The translations under genes and the position numbers were made by a program. A stretch of DNA of 64,000 nucleotides. Origin: Pseudoalteromonas luteoviolacea DSM 6061. GTDB lineage: Bacteria > Pseudomonadota > Gammaproteobacteria > Enterobacterales > Alteromonadaceae. Each line of letters opens with the position of its first letter. Position 1 is the first letter of the stretch. The notes under the pieces are model-generated. The model worked only from the letters and a program-made list of their open reading frames with translations, made no database searches and was not told the origin of the DNA. The stretch covers positions 1 through 64,000 of the forward strand of contig NZ_AUYB01000079.1 in assembly GCF_001625655.1 (NCBI RefSeq), in the 5' to 3' direction. Shown one piece after another: positions 19,293 to 28,002 of the stretch.

Positions 19293-20096
19293 CTACCCCC
19301 CACCACTTTCATAGGCTCGAATAGCCCTTTTCCAGCCCCAGCAAGTCATCATAAACAGTAAAATTGGCGCAATGCCTCCCCACACCATTTCAACGTTGCT
19401 AAGCTCTCCCATTACCGCCAATGGAGAAAAGTTAGTGATCAAAAAAATAGGTAAAAATACTGTGCCGATAATTTGTATTGGTGATGGAAATATCCGATGA
19501 GGTAAATTATTAAAATCCCAAACTGCCCAAATAAGGCTATGTAAAGCGGAAATATTGTGTAGCTTAAATGTGAGTAAAAGAGGCAACGTAAAGACACAGT
19601 ACATAGTGACTATACCCAAAACGCCGTATGCCAAGTAAAGTCCAATGTTTGCAATATTGAAGGCAATACCTGACTCATACCAGCCATAACCCACTAAACC
19701 TAGACCAACAACTATATTGGGGATCACCATCCAAGTTTCTACATATTTCAATGTTGCCAAAAACTGGGCCGACACCGGTTTAGTCAGAATAAGGTCGAAT
19801 TCACCTTCAATAATCTGTCGATCAAAAGCCATGATATTGAACTGCAACATCGCAACAAAAAATACGGTCATCAGAATAAAGGTTCCAATAAAGAGGAAGA
19901 GGCTTTGCGGCGCAAACCCAGAAATATGCACACCGGTATCATGGATAATATAGGCATAGAGCAATTTAATTCCCAGATACCCGAGCTCAACAAGTAACCC
20001 AAGCGCGATATTCACTCGATACTCCAATTGCCGAATAGCGTTCAGCTTAATCAGCAGCCCATAAATCTTCAGGTGCTTAATAAATTGTCGCCACAT
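19293..20096 (-). CDS. ABC-2 exporter permease (COG3694-like)
   Basis: A 267-residue integral membrane protein with about six hydrophobic helices, starting MWRQFIKHLKIYGLLIKLNA. Its features fit the ABC-2 family once called DUF990: a long amphipathic N-terminus, and FDRQIIEGEFDLILTKPVSA between helices. It pairs with the upstream permease (1-base gap) and ATPase to form a heteromeric exporter. I set the start at the ATG 20096 because GGTGG lies 5 bases upstream; the frame is open to 20132 inside the preceding gene. The substrate is unknown, presumably the block's product. Confidence 0.8.
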   Translation of the reverse strand: MWRQFIKHLKIYGLLIKLNAIRQLEYRVNIALGLLVELGYLGIKLLYAYIIHDTGVHISGFAPQSLFLFIGTFILMTVFFVAMLQFNIMAFDRQIIEGEFDLILTKPVSAQFLATLKYVETWMVIPNIVVGLGLVGYGWYESGIAFNIANIGLYLAYGVLGIVTMYCVFTLPLLLTFKLHNISALHSLIWAVWDFNNLPHRIFPSPIQIIGTVFLPIFLITNFSPLAVMGELSNVEMVWGGIAPILLFMMTCWGWKRAIRAYESGGG

Positions 20097-20097
20097 A

Positions 20098-20898
20098 TTA
20101 ACCACCGAGCGCCAAGTATGATCGACTACCACGTCGCCATATTGTGCTGATCACTAACATCAACCCGCCAATCCAGAAAAACTGTAAAAGTAATCCAAAG
20201 AAAATTTGCTCGAAACTGAGCACTCCTGTTAGCGTTTGCAATGGAAAGTAAATAAGATATTGGAATGGTAAAAGGCTAAGCCACCACTCTAGCGACTCGC
20301 CAAATACACTCAAAGGCACAACCCCACCAGATAAGACCAAGCTTATTACTCGAACAGACTCAAATAGAGCCCATACTTCATGAAGCCAAAATGCAGTCAA
20401 ACTAAGTAAGTAGAAAAGCATGAACTGCAAAAAAAAAGCACCAATAGCAGAGAGGACAAATAATGCAATATGGGCTAATTCAATCGATAACGTCCAGTAC
20501 TCAACGGCAACCCATAAGGCCACAGCCATCACAGCGAGAGTCGCAACAAAGTAACCTAAATTCGTGCCAATAAAAACGCTTAAACGGAAGCCAAAGTAAG
20601 ATAATGGCTGAACGATAAAGCGATTTAACCCGCCACTTTTTATATCTTCTGCCATTTCATACTCAAAGCCTGTACGCAGTGCCTGGGCCATCAAAGCAGC
20701 CAACACGACATAACTGAGCATTTCAGAGTATGACAAACCGTATAATTGGTCTGCTTCGGTATAGTTGAAAATTGCTTGCCAAAGTACCCATTGTAGTGCA
20801 ATTGGAAAGACAGCCGCCATAATGGTGACGGCATAATTAATACGGTAAGCCAACGCTTTTTGTAGCCCCATCCCTAGTAACCACTTGTACTTGCTCAC
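20098..20898 (-). CDS. ABC-2 exporter permease (COG4587-like)
   Basis: A 266-residue inner-membrane protein with about six transmembrane helices. The loop MAEDIKSGGLNRFIVQPLSY is typical of this permease class and mirrors the FDLILTKPVSA loop of its partner. It overlaps the ATPase gene by 4 bases and is followed after 1 base by the second permease, so the three proteins are almost certainly made as one complex in the inner membrane. Confidence 0.82.
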   Translation of the reverse strand: MSKYKWLLGMGLQKALAYRINYAVTIMAAVFPIALQWVLWQAIFNYTEADQLYGLSYSEMLSYVVLAALMAQALRTGFEYEMAEDIKSGGLNRFIVQPLSYFGFRLSVFIGTNLGYFVATLAVMAVALWVAVEYWTLSIELAHIALFVLSAIGAFFLQFMLFYLLSLTAFWLHEVWALFESVRVISLVLSGGVVPLSVFGESLEWWLSLLPFQYLIYFPLQTLTGVLSFEQIFFGLLLQFFWIGGLMLVISTIWRRGSRSYLALGG

Positions 20899-21881
20899 GC
20901 AACTTGTCCTTGGTGTGAATATAAACGCTCTAAGCTGTCTTCAAGAGGTGGCGCGCTCACTCTGATATCTTTAATCATAATCTCGTTGAGTAATTGCTGT
21001 AATACTTGATTGGCAGCACCATCAGCGACCTCAAGTTCGGCACGATGAATATCGTTATTGATCACTTTTCCATAGCGCCGCAAAAGGTCTGAATGTAATG
21101 GTGTTTCACTTTCAATATGAATACGGCGCAAACCACCTAGGGAATTTTGTAAACTGGCTATTCCATCATCAAAAATCAGCTGGCCATTCTGGATAACCAA
21201 CACGCGCTCGCATAGCGCTGAAATATCTGCCATGTTATGGCTGGTGAGTAAGATAGTGAGGTTGTCCTCTTTGACTAACTGCTGAAGAAACCTCATCACC
21301 GCTCGCTGAGACAAAAAATCTAGTCCTATCGTAGGTTCATCTAAAAACAATAGCTCGGGCCCATGTAGCAGCGCAGCAATCAACTCCATTTTCATTCGCT
21401 CACCCAAAGACAACCTACGCACTTGAATATCGAGTAAATGGGAGACACTTAAAACTTCGGACAAACGAGCCAATCGTTGCTTGTATAGTGATGTTGGAAT
21501 TTCATAGATGCGCTGACAGAGCGTAAAGCTATCAATGGCGGGTAAATCTGGCCATAACTGATGTTTTTGACCCATTAAAATGGAGAATCGTTTTTTAAAC
21601 CGCTCCTCTCTTTCACTCGGCGTATGCCCGAGCACTTTTATTTTCCCTTGTGTCGGGTGCAGGATCCCTGACAACATTTTCATGGTTGTTGTTTTACCCG
21701 CCCCGTTTGAACCTAAGAATGCAACAACTTGACCTTGTTCAATACTAAACGACACATCTTTGACAGCTTCTTTGTATTCTATTTGACGCCGCCACAAGTT
21801 TTTCAGCGATGCCGATAACCCCTGTGGCTTACGATAAAATTTAAAAGTCTTGCTCAGTCCTTCGACTTCAATTACGTTCAC
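20895..21881 (-). CDS. ABC exporter ATP-binding protein (COG4586-like)
   Basis: A 328-residue ATPase. Walker A is GSNGAGKTTT (about 55-64), the Q-loop is in MGQKHQLW, the signature is LSLGERMKME, and Walker B is LLFLDEPTIGLD with an H-loop His in LLTSHNMAD. An extra about 40 residues before the Walker A (FKFYRKPQGLSASLKNLWRR) and a C-terminal extension are typical of the COG4586 group, which works with DUF990-like permeases. It lies 9 bases after the second radical-SAM gene and powers export of the block's product. Confidence 0.85.
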   Translation of the reverse strand: MNVIEVEGLSKTFKFYRKPQGLSASLKNLWRRQIEYKEAVKDVSFSIEQGQVVAFLGSNGAGKTTTMKMLSGILHPTQGKIKVLGHTPSEREERFKKRFSILMGQKHQLWPDLPAIDSFTLCQRIYEIPTSLYKQRLARLSEVLSVSHLLDIQVRRLSLGERMKMELIAALLHGPELLFLDEPTIGLDFLSQRAVMRFLQQLVKEDNLTILLTSHNMADISALCERVLVIQNGQLIFDDGIASLQNSLGGLRRIHIESETPLHSDLLRRYGKVINNDIHRAELEVADGAANQVLQQLLNEIMIKDIRVSAPPLEDSLERLYSHQGQVA

Positions 21882-21890
21882 AGCTAGCCC

Positions 21891-22982
21891 CTAGCGTTTA
21901 TTTGGATCAGCGTAATAACGCGCACATGAACCACAAATGGGGAACAGACCACCTTCGCCCCTTAAGCCTCGACGCAACTCCTGCATTTTATAGCCTCGCC
22001 AAATCTCTTGAACTGATTGCTCGTTCACGTTACCAATCGAGTAATCATAAAATGTATGGCATGGAGTAACGTCACCATTGGCTGCCACTTCCATATAAAT
22101 CCAAGGGAAATGGCACTTATCTCTGCGGTCTTCTAGGTTTTGATAATCTTTGTTGAAGTAAGCTCGGTAATTATTTGCAGAGATAGTTTTTGGGTAACAC
22201 ACAAAGTAAATCCCACGCTTTTGGCACTCTTTTTCTACCCAAGCAATTTGCGACTCAATGGCTTTAAAATCCATCATCGAGAATTGATGTAACGGCGCAA
22301 CCATGCCCTCAGCGCAGGCCGTATCAGGTACATCGAATAAGCGTTTAAATAAACGGCGATGTCGCTCATGTTCATCCTCGGTAGCAAACGTTTGAAATTC
22401 GATACTGATATGATCCACTTTATCCAGATCTAAACACTGCTCGAAAAAGCCCTGTATATATAAATGTGTTAAAGGCGTGACAATAAATGTATAGCCAATT
22501 TTAGGCTCTTTTAATCCACGACTTTCACGCAGTTCAAACAACGTCTCTACACCTTCTTGAACCGCTTCATAAACACCTTCCCCACGTTGCTCATCATTAA
22601 TGTGCTGTGGCCCATCTAATGACACCCAAATACGGTTTGGTGCTGACTCTAATAGCTTCTCGGCTTTTCGTTTTAAAAACATACCATTGGTTGGTATATC
22701 AACCCGCGCTCCCCCTTTTCGAATACGGTGTACCACCTCATCGAACCACGGATACATCATTGGCTCACCACCAAATAGAGCAAAGTAAGGCTTAACAGGC
22801 AAGCATTCATCAATCACTCTAAATACAACTTCTTTTTCCAACCTATCGAGTTTTTTGCCGTGGTAGGCGCCATTTTCCCCCCATTCATAGCACATCTTGC
22901 AGCGGAGGTTGCACGCATCTGTCAACTGTAAGGTTACCCACAGTGGCAATTGGTTTTGCAGTATATTCGTCATCTTGATCAC
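21891..22982 (-). CDS. Radical SAM/SPASM protein 2
   Basis: A 363-residue enzyme. The radical-SAM cluster ligands are in CNLRCKMC (about residues 24-31), the SAM-binding GGE is in LFGGEPMM, and substrate-side elements are PTNGMFLKR and WVSLDGPQ. The C-terminal SPASM-type region carries Cys in DKCHFPW, TPCHTFYDYSIGN and ICGSCARYY, which would bind an auxiliary Fe-S cluster. The GTG start overlaps the previous stop (GTGA); an ATG three codons later (22973) is an alternative. Such enzymes modify peptides, sugars or cyclitols; BtrN of butirosin synthesis is a relative with an auxiliary cluster. The substrate here is unknown. Confidence 0.8.
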   Translation of the reverse strand: MIKMTNILQNQLPLWVTLQLTDACNLRCKMCYEWGENGAYHGKKLDRLEKEVVFRVIDECLPVKPYFALFGGEPMMYPWFDEVVHRIRKGGARVDIPTNGMFLKRKAEKLLESAPNRIWVSLDGPQHINDEQRGEGVYEAVQEGVETLFELRESRGLKEPKIGYTFIVTPLTHLYIQGFFEQCLDLDKVDHISIEFQTFATEDEHERHRRLFKRLFDVPDTACAEGMVAPLHQFSMMDFKAIESQIAWVEKECQKRGIYFVCYPKTISANNYRAYFNKDYQNLEDRRDKCHFPWIYMEVAANGDVTPCHTFYDYSIGNVNEQSVQEIWRGYKMQELRRGLRGEGGLFPICGSCARYYADPNKR

Positions 22983-24151
22983 CCAGTGCTATACAACAGA
23001 GTACATTTAGAACAAACAGGCATCAGACCACACTGAACCTTACCCCTAAATGCGTTAAACGCTCGCCCTTGCCATATATCTTTAAGGGGTAGAGCTTGAA
23101 GATTACCCACCTCTAATTCAGGAAAAAATTTACAGCTAGAGACCGTACCTCCGGGCAATACGTCGATACGATGCGTAATCGCCGCACAATTATTTTTCCC
23201 CTCCGCAGGCTGAGTATCACCCAGTACAAATGGTTCGACCTCATCCATAGTCAGATCTGGATGAAAGCGCACTCGACAAGCCCATGTTTGACCAGTGATC
23301 TCCGCCAACTCCTGCTTTAAGAGCGTAATATTTTCTGGAGCAATACGATGGGTGTAGCCGTGCCAGCTCGCTTTACTAAAGTCGTCAATATATTTGGCTC
23401 GATAAGGTAGGTTCGTTTGTACCCAAGTATCCATTTGCTCTGCGACGTGTTCTGGCATATACCAAGGGAAAACAATGTAGATGCTGTCTATGCCGAGATC
23501 AGAAAAGTATTCGATAAATTGCGCTAATTTACCCACCACGGCGTCGTGCAAAGTTAAACAGATAGAAACTTTTCCCTGATATTCACCGGTTTTTCTCAGA
23601 TCTAATAAAGTACTCATTCCTCTAACAACTTTTTCAAACACGCCTTTTCCGCGAATTGCATCATTTTCAGCCTCTAAGCCATCCAAGCTTACGAGCATTG
23701 CTAACTGCTTAGAAACTTTGAGCAAATGAGGTAAATGTTTTTTAATCAACATGCCATTTGTACATATGGTTAGCCATCTAGGATACTGAGTGAATAAATC
23801 TGCCAACTCCGCCATTTTGGTATACATCAATGGCTCTCCCCCCCACAAATAAAATGCGCTTTGACTTGATTCTGTTTGCTTAAGTAGCTTTTCAATGAGT
23901 CCGATGTCCACTTCATCACGCACTTGCTGCTTACCCATATGATGATGGTACCCTTCGTCATTCCACTCGAAGCAATGTGCACAGCGCAAGTTGCAAGTGT
24001 TATTCATTTTAATGCCAACTTGATCAGGCACCGGCTCAGACAAAAAAACACCGCTGTCATTTTGTCGCTTTAAACGTGCTATATTTTTTGCCCGAAGCTT
24101 GAGTCTGGCAAACTCTTCACGGGTAATTTTTTGCTCAGTTGCGGGTCTCAT
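22979..24151 (-). CDS. Radical SAM/SPASM protein 1
   Basis: A 390-residue enzyme with the radical-SAM motif CNLRCAHC (about residues 53-60), GGE in LWGGEPLMY, and VSLDGLEAENDAIRGKG. The C-terminal SPASM-type half has Cys in NNCAAITHRIDVLPGGTVSS, then CKFFPELEVGN, and PVCSKC. It shares layout with the next gene but is clearly diverged, so the two are paralogues with different jobs or partners. The ATG at 24151 is chosen because GGAG lies 6 bases upstream; it overlaps the preceding glycosyltransferase by 17 bases. The longer frame to 24223 lacks a site. Confidence 0.8.
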   Translation of the reverse strand: MRPATEQKITREEFARLKLRAKNIARLKRQNDSGVFLSEPVPDQVGIKMNNTCNLRCAHCFEWNDEGYHHHMGKQQVRDEVDIGLIEKLLKQTESSQSAFYLWGGEPLMYTKMAELADLFTQYPRWLTICTNGMLIKKHLPHLLKVSKQLAMLVSLDGLEAENDAIRGKGVFEKVVRGMSTLLDLRKTGEYQGKVSICLTLHDAVVGKLAQFIEYFSDLGIDSIYIVFPWYMPEHVAEQMDTWVQTNLPYRAKYIDDFSKASWHGYTHRIAPENITLLKQELAEITGQTWACRVRFHPDLTMDEVEPFVLGDTQPAEGKNNCAAITHRIDVLPGGTVSSCKFFPELEVGNLQALPLKDIWQGRAFNAFRGKVQCGLMPVCSKCTLLYSTG

Positions 24152-25226
24152 TGGACACTCCAAAAATAGGACTGGCTGACGATTGATTAAGTAAGTTGTT
24201 GTGTAATGTATGAAGCAACTCAAGCGAATAGTTACTGCTTTGCCATTGCTCGAATGTCACCGCAAACCCCAGAGATTGCCAAGTCTGTGCATTGTGTACT
24301 TCATACTCACCAAAAGCAGGCAATAGGATCAGAGGAGTGGCAAAGTTAAAGCTATCTAGCAAGCTTGCACCACCAGGCTTGGTGATAATCGCGACAGCGC
24401 TTGCCGCCAGTTGATCAAAGTCTAAATCAGGCCCTGGGTCGATAAGGTTTTTTGCTGCACACAATTTTAGTTCGGGCAATGCATCAGCACGACTCCATGG
24501 CTTAAAATCTGGGTCGGTTTTAAACACCCGCTGGTGTATTGAAGACGATATTGTGGCGTCTGCTGACACTATCATGTCACTACAAATAGCTGCACACTTA
24601 AGTGACTCACTCAAGGCTGATAAATTGCCCATTTGCCACCCGCCACCATGGCAAAGTACACGCCCAGATCTTGCCTCCCATTCAATAGGTTTGGCGATAG
24701 GAAACAAAGGAAATACATCGTTTCGATTTTCCTTAAACAAATATATATCTCGTACAGAGATCGCCAGTTTTTGCTTTACTCCCTGCGCGTGTAACCAAGA
24801 ACTTGAAGGCACTGCATCCATATGAATGGCATCAATAGTCGTCACAGGCACAAACTGTGACTGCACTTCAAACAAGACCGACAACCAAAACCCACTGAAC
24901 ACAATACAGCGCGTAAACTTTATTTGTTGCCATAAATGTATCATGGTCGCCAATTTATCTGGGTCAATAACTTGGTTTAAATCCGCCCCCCCATTCTCCA
25001 CGACTTTTTGCAACAATAAAGCTGTGCGAAAACTTTCTCTGCAGCGACTTTGCGTTACTTGATGTCTGTTAAGCGCATCCTCACAAAATAGCTGCTCCAA
25101 ACAATAGAGGTGCGTTTCCCCACCTTGAGCACGTAAAAAGGCACTTAATCTCAATGCTGGTGCAAATGACCCTAGCCCGCTTGATGCAGTTAAGATCAAT
25201 ACCTTTTCTCCCCGCCAGCTCATCAT
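24135..25226 (-). CDS. GT-B fold glycosyltransferase (MurG/UGT-like)
   Basis: A 363-residue cytosolic protein. The N-terminal Rossmann half opens with KVLILTASSGLGSFAPALRL. The C-terminal half carries a glycine-rich loop (RVLCHGGGWQMGN) and the donor-binding ITKPGGASLLDSFNFATP followed by LILLPAFGEYEVHNAQ, the pattern of MurG and macrolide/antibiotic GTs (GT1/GT28). It probably transfers a sugar from a nucleotide donor to the small-molecule acceptor made by its neighbours. The start overlaps the ATP-grasp stop (ATGA) and its end overlaps radical SAM 1, which implies one operon. Confidence 0.75.
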   Translation of the reverse strand: MMSWRGEKVLILTASSGLGSFAPALRLSAFLRAQGGETHLYCLEQLFCEDALNRHQVTQSRCRESFRTALLLQKVVENGGADLNQVIDPDKLATMIHLWQQIKFTRCIVFSGFWLSVLFEVQSQFVPVTTIDAIHMDAVPSSSWLHAQGVKQKLAISVRDIYLFKENRNDVFPLFPIAKPIEWEARSGRVLCHGGGWQMGNLSALSESLKCAAICSDMIVSADATISSSIHQRVFKTDPDFKPWSRADALPELKLCAAKNLIDPGPDLDFDQLAASAVAIITKPGGASLLDSFNFATPLILLPAFGEYEVHNAQTWQSLGFAVTFEQWQSSNYSLELLHTLHNNLLNQSSASPIFGVSNETRN

Positions 25227-26524
25227 TGTAAAGACGCTCCCATTTCTAACAAACAGGATTGCAATATAGTGCGATAGTAGTCGCTACTACGTGAAGCACA
25301 TTCAAGCTGGATCCATCTCCCTTTTGCCAGACTACTTTGTGGTGAAAGCGCCAAACTAGAGGCTGTCAGAGGAACTATCCCACCTAATTGGCCGCTCTTT
25401 AACAATGCGCCTCTCGCCGCCAATTTATTGAGCATAACCTCAAGCTTTAACGGAGACTGATAGTGCACATCATACTGACGAAGGCGAACGGCATTACTTA
25501 GTGACAACTTCTCCTGCCAACGCAGTGCGATACTCCCCATTGATTCACGCGCATTAACTTCTATCACCGCATACACAGTACCGTCTTGCAGCAACGCAGA
25601 ATCAACACAAACGGGTCCAAAGTAACCCCGCTTAAACAACTCAGACAGCAATCTTCGTACATGTGTATCATAGTTTGACTGAGCCACGACATCACACAGC
25701 GCTTGGCAGCACAAGTCTATACCGCTGAATCGAAAGCCTTTATTTTCGACTTGGCATAAACCAATAAAAGTGATCTCTCCTTGCTTATCTATATGCCATT
25801 GACTGGAAAAATCGATCTCAATATCAAGCCAAGGCTGCGCTACCAGCCCCCCGTACTTGCCACTGGCACTTTGTTTTTGAAAATGACGAACTAAGCGCTC
25901 GGTGATACGCTGCTCTTTAACTAAATATGCCCCTTTGCCCGATACCCCAAATGCCTCTTTCAGCACAAATGGACAATCCAATTCGAGCAGTCGATTAATA
26001 TCATCTTGCTGCTCAATCACAACGCCTAAACCGGGTATTTCTAACTGGTGGCAAAGTTGTGTAATGGTAGACTTGCTATTTGCGTACCTTATGGCACTGA
26101 GTTCGGGGGTAGGATGCTCACCAGATGCAGGTGCTCCCGCCAAGTACGCGTAAGATGATTGAATGCTAGAAGATAAAATATCTTGCACGGCAGAAAAAGC
26201 GACAGCTTCTTCTCCTGAAGTTTGCATAGATGCAAAAATATCAGGCCAAGCAGGCGTACCTGCCAATTGCCACGCATCCAAACTCTCAAAAACTGACCGT
26301 GTAAGATAACGAGCGCCTAGACTGGCATGATAGTCATGTAATGCCGGGCATTTAGGGACTATTGTAAGTGCAATATCATAGTCATTTGCTGGTACGAACA
26401 TGTCATCCAACAACGCTAATTGCAATGTACTTTTTGCGCCTAGAGGCGTTGGCAATGACAAATTGTTACTGTCACACCAACTGGCTTCAGGATCTAAATG
26501 CGCCCAGTATACACAAGTATGCAC
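25223..26524 (-). CDS. ATP-grasp ligase, probable aminoacyl-ACP loading enzyme
   Basis: A 433-residue protein. The central ATP-grasp fold shows the ATP-binding FVLKEAFGVSGKGAYLV (about 195-211) and the adenine hinge region GGLVAQPWLDIEID. The metal-binding Glu and Asn are in VIEVNARESMG (about 325). It starts at a GTG 4 bases after the ACP stop, with GAGG 9 bases upstream. ATP-grasp ligases join a carboxylate to an amine or thiol; BtrJ loads glutamate onto the BtrI ACP in butirosin synthesis. Adjacency to an ACP makes an aminoacyl-S-ACP ligase the likeliest role (inference). A dipeptide ligase is the alternative. Confidence 0.72.
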   Translation of the reverse strand: MHTCVYWAHLDPEASWCDSNNLSLPTPLGAKSTLQLALLDDMFVPANDYDIALTIVPKCPALHDYHASLGARYLTRSVFESLDAWQLAGTPAWPDIFASMQTSGEEAVAFSAVQDILSSSIQSSYAYLAGAPASGEHPTPELSAIRYANSKSTITQLCHQLEIPGLGVVIEQQDDINRLLELDCPFVLKEAFGVSGKGAYLVKEQRITERLVRHFQKQSASGKYGGLVAQPWLDIEIDFSSQWHIDKQGEITFIGLCQVENKGFRFSGIDLCCQALCDVVAQSNYDTHVRRLLSELFKRGYFGPVCVDSALLQDGTVYAVIEVNARESMGSIALRWQEKLSLSNAVRLRQYDVHYQSPLKLEVMLNKLAARGALLKSGQLGGIVPLTASSLALSPQSSLAKGRWIQLECASRSSDYYRTILQSCLLEMGASLQ

Positions 26525-26528
26525 AGCT

Positions 26529-26798
26529 TTAAGCCTCGGTGGTGCTGTGAGCCAAGATGTACGCCAGCAAACGCTTAGCGGATGTCAAATTGTCAAAGTC
26601 AAAGGCGTCAAAATCCACCTCGATATCAAATTGACTCTCAAGCCCAAGCATAAAGTCAACGATATCCAATGAATCAATACCAAAGTCTTCTATAAAGTTA
26701 CTTTGCTCTGTCACCTTTCCTGCAAGGCTAGGATCATTTTTTATACTGCACAGTAACTCATTAATTTCAGTGAGATAATTTTCTTTTTGCGCTTCCAT
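26529..26798 (-). CDS. Acyl carrier protein
   Basis: An 89-residue acidic four-helix protein with the phosphopantetheine attachment Ser in DFGIDSLDIVDFMLG (about residue 43). It differs from fatty-acid AcpP, which in this group has the DSLDTVELVMALE form, so it is a specialised carrier. The ribosome site is weak (an A-rich stretch ending AACG before the ATG). A -10-like TATAAT at 26900-26895 lies about 100 bases upstream. It is followed after 4 bases by the ATP-grasp gene. No phosphopantetheinyl transferase is encoded in the window, so the housekeeping enzyme would have to activate it. Confidence 0.88.
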   Translation of the reverse strand: MEAQKENYLTEINELLCSIKNDPSLAGKVTEQSNFIEDFGIDSLDIVDFMLGLESQFDIEVDFDAFDFDNLTSAKRLLAYILAHSTTEA

Positions 26799-26894
26799 CG
26801 TTTTTTTCTATTTTCGGTAGACTATTTAATAGACTTAAACGACTACTGCGCAATTTTCAATCAAAAATATTACATGTAGAACACACTGTTTACA

Positions 26895-26924
26895 ATTATA
26901 GGACTTCGTTTAGTTTTTAACCTA
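26895..26924 (-). promoter_or_regulatory. Possible promoter of the ACP-led operon
   Basis: TATAAT (26900-26895, minus) is a perfect -10. The -35 at 18 bp is poor (TAGGTT), so an activator may be needed. It lies in the 227-base gap between the SDR and ACP genes, which otherwise contains A/T-rich sequence with runs of T on the minus strand just after the SDR stop. Confidence 0.35.
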
Positions 26925-27025
26925 CCAAAACGGGAACTTAAGAATATTCAAAGCCTAAAAAATGCAAAAAAAACAATAAAAAAAATACCGATTAGTGCCA
27001 TTGGAATACAATTTCAAACCGAATA

Positions 27026-27790
27026 TCAACCAATATGATAGCCGCCATCAATGCGCAACGTATCGCCGGTGTGGTAACTGCCAGCTCCAGACATTAAGTA
27101 TACAGCTGAGCCAACCATCTCTTCTGCTGATGCCCAACGTTTTAAAGGCACTCTTAGTCTTTTGATCGATTCAAATAGCCTTTTATCCTGCTTTACATCC
27201 GCATTCATATCAGTATCCACCCACCCTGGCATGACACAGTTTACTGTGATGTTGTGTGGCGCGAGCTCAATAGCCAGTGCGCGACATAATCCCTCAATAC
27301 CAGCTTTTGCACTGCTATAGTCAGTGAAAAGGGCGTTTCCATGCAATGCGGCTAGGCTTGATACTGCAATAAGTCGTCCTTCCCCATAGGCCTTTAAGGG
27401 CCGAATCGCCGCTTGGAAAGTATTCATTGTCCCTTCTAAATTTGCAGTTAATGTGGCACGCCACGCCATTGCATTAACTTCATCTAGTGCACATCCAGCT
27501 CCGCGTACACCAGCGTTAGCAATGCAGCCATATAACCCTCCAGCCCAATTTTCTGCTTGTTCAAATGCATATTCCACACTTTTCGCACAAGTCACATCAC
27601 ATTGAACCGCAAATACTCGCTCAGAATTTGCAGAAATTGCGTCGCACGCCTGCTGATTACGCTGTTGATCTCGCGCTGCAATAATCACTTTTGCACCGAA
27701 CTGATGGAGCCCTTTTGCCAATGCGAATCCTATGCCACGATTTCCTCCCGTGACCACGACTGCTTTATCATTCAGATCAAATAGTTTCAT
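27026..27790 (-). CDS. Short-chain dehydrogenase/reductase (FabG-like)
   Basis: A 254-residue classical SDR: cofactor loop TGGNRGIG (residues 15-22), NAG motif in CIANAGVRGAG, and catalytic Ser in AVSSLAALHG with Tyr and Lys in DYSSAKAG. The C-terminal substrate loop ends IDGGYHIG. The Arg in AARD after the second strand favours NADPH. It is the most upstream gene of the accessory block and is separated from the ACP gene by 227 bases. It could reduce a keto group on an ACP-bound acyl chain or oxidise a sugar or cyclitol; sequence alone does not decide. The housekeeping fabG normally lies with acpP/fabD, so this is an extra copy. Confidence 0.85.
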   Translation of the reverse strand: MKLFDLNDKAVVVTGGNRGIGFALAKGLHQFGAKVIIAARDQQRNQQACDAISANSERVFAVQCDVTCAKSVEYAFEQAENWAGGLYGCIANAGVRGAGCALDEVNAMAWRATLTANLEGTMNTFQAAIRPLKAYGEGRLIAVSSLAALHGNALFTDYSSAKAGIEGLCRALAIELAPHNITVNCVMPGWVDTDMNADVKQDKRLFESIKRLRVPLKRWASAEEMVGSAVYLMSGAGSYHTGDTLRIDGGYHIG

Positions 27791-27943
27791 TTCCTTGGAC
27801 CTTTTTAATCAAAACTAATGCTATTAGTTCACAGATTAAGCGAATGAGAAAGTGAGAAAATATACATTTTGAACAAATACTTTGAGTATTTCGAAAGTGG
27901 GGAAGTGCACTAGACAATGTCAGTTATCGTCGGTCTCTTATTA

Positions 27944-27987
27944 GGAGCTGAGATGCATTGCCAGCAATTGCAATGCATCTCAGCTCC
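27944..27987. repeat. Perfect 17-bp inverted repeat
   Basis: GGAGCTGAGATGCATTG, a 10-base loop, then the exact reverse complement. It lies 16 bases beyond the asmA stop on the minus strand and upstream of the SDR gene. The sequence after it (TAATAAG) has no T tract. It could be a terminator or RNA-stabilising hairpin for asmA, or the end of a small dispersed repeat at the border of the accessory block. Confidence 0.8.
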
Positions 27988-28002
27988 CTTTCAATGAACA
28001 GA

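Noticed and set aside
22600..22795. Plus-strand 62-codon frames opposite radical SAM 2, considered as precursor peptides
   Set aside because: They are antisense to conserved codons of the radical-SAM gene and lack ribosome sites.
9844..27790. Integrative element or prophage
   Set aside because: No integrase, transposase, attachment repeat or tRNA target was seen at either edge; only the inverted repeat at 27944-27987 hints at a boundary.
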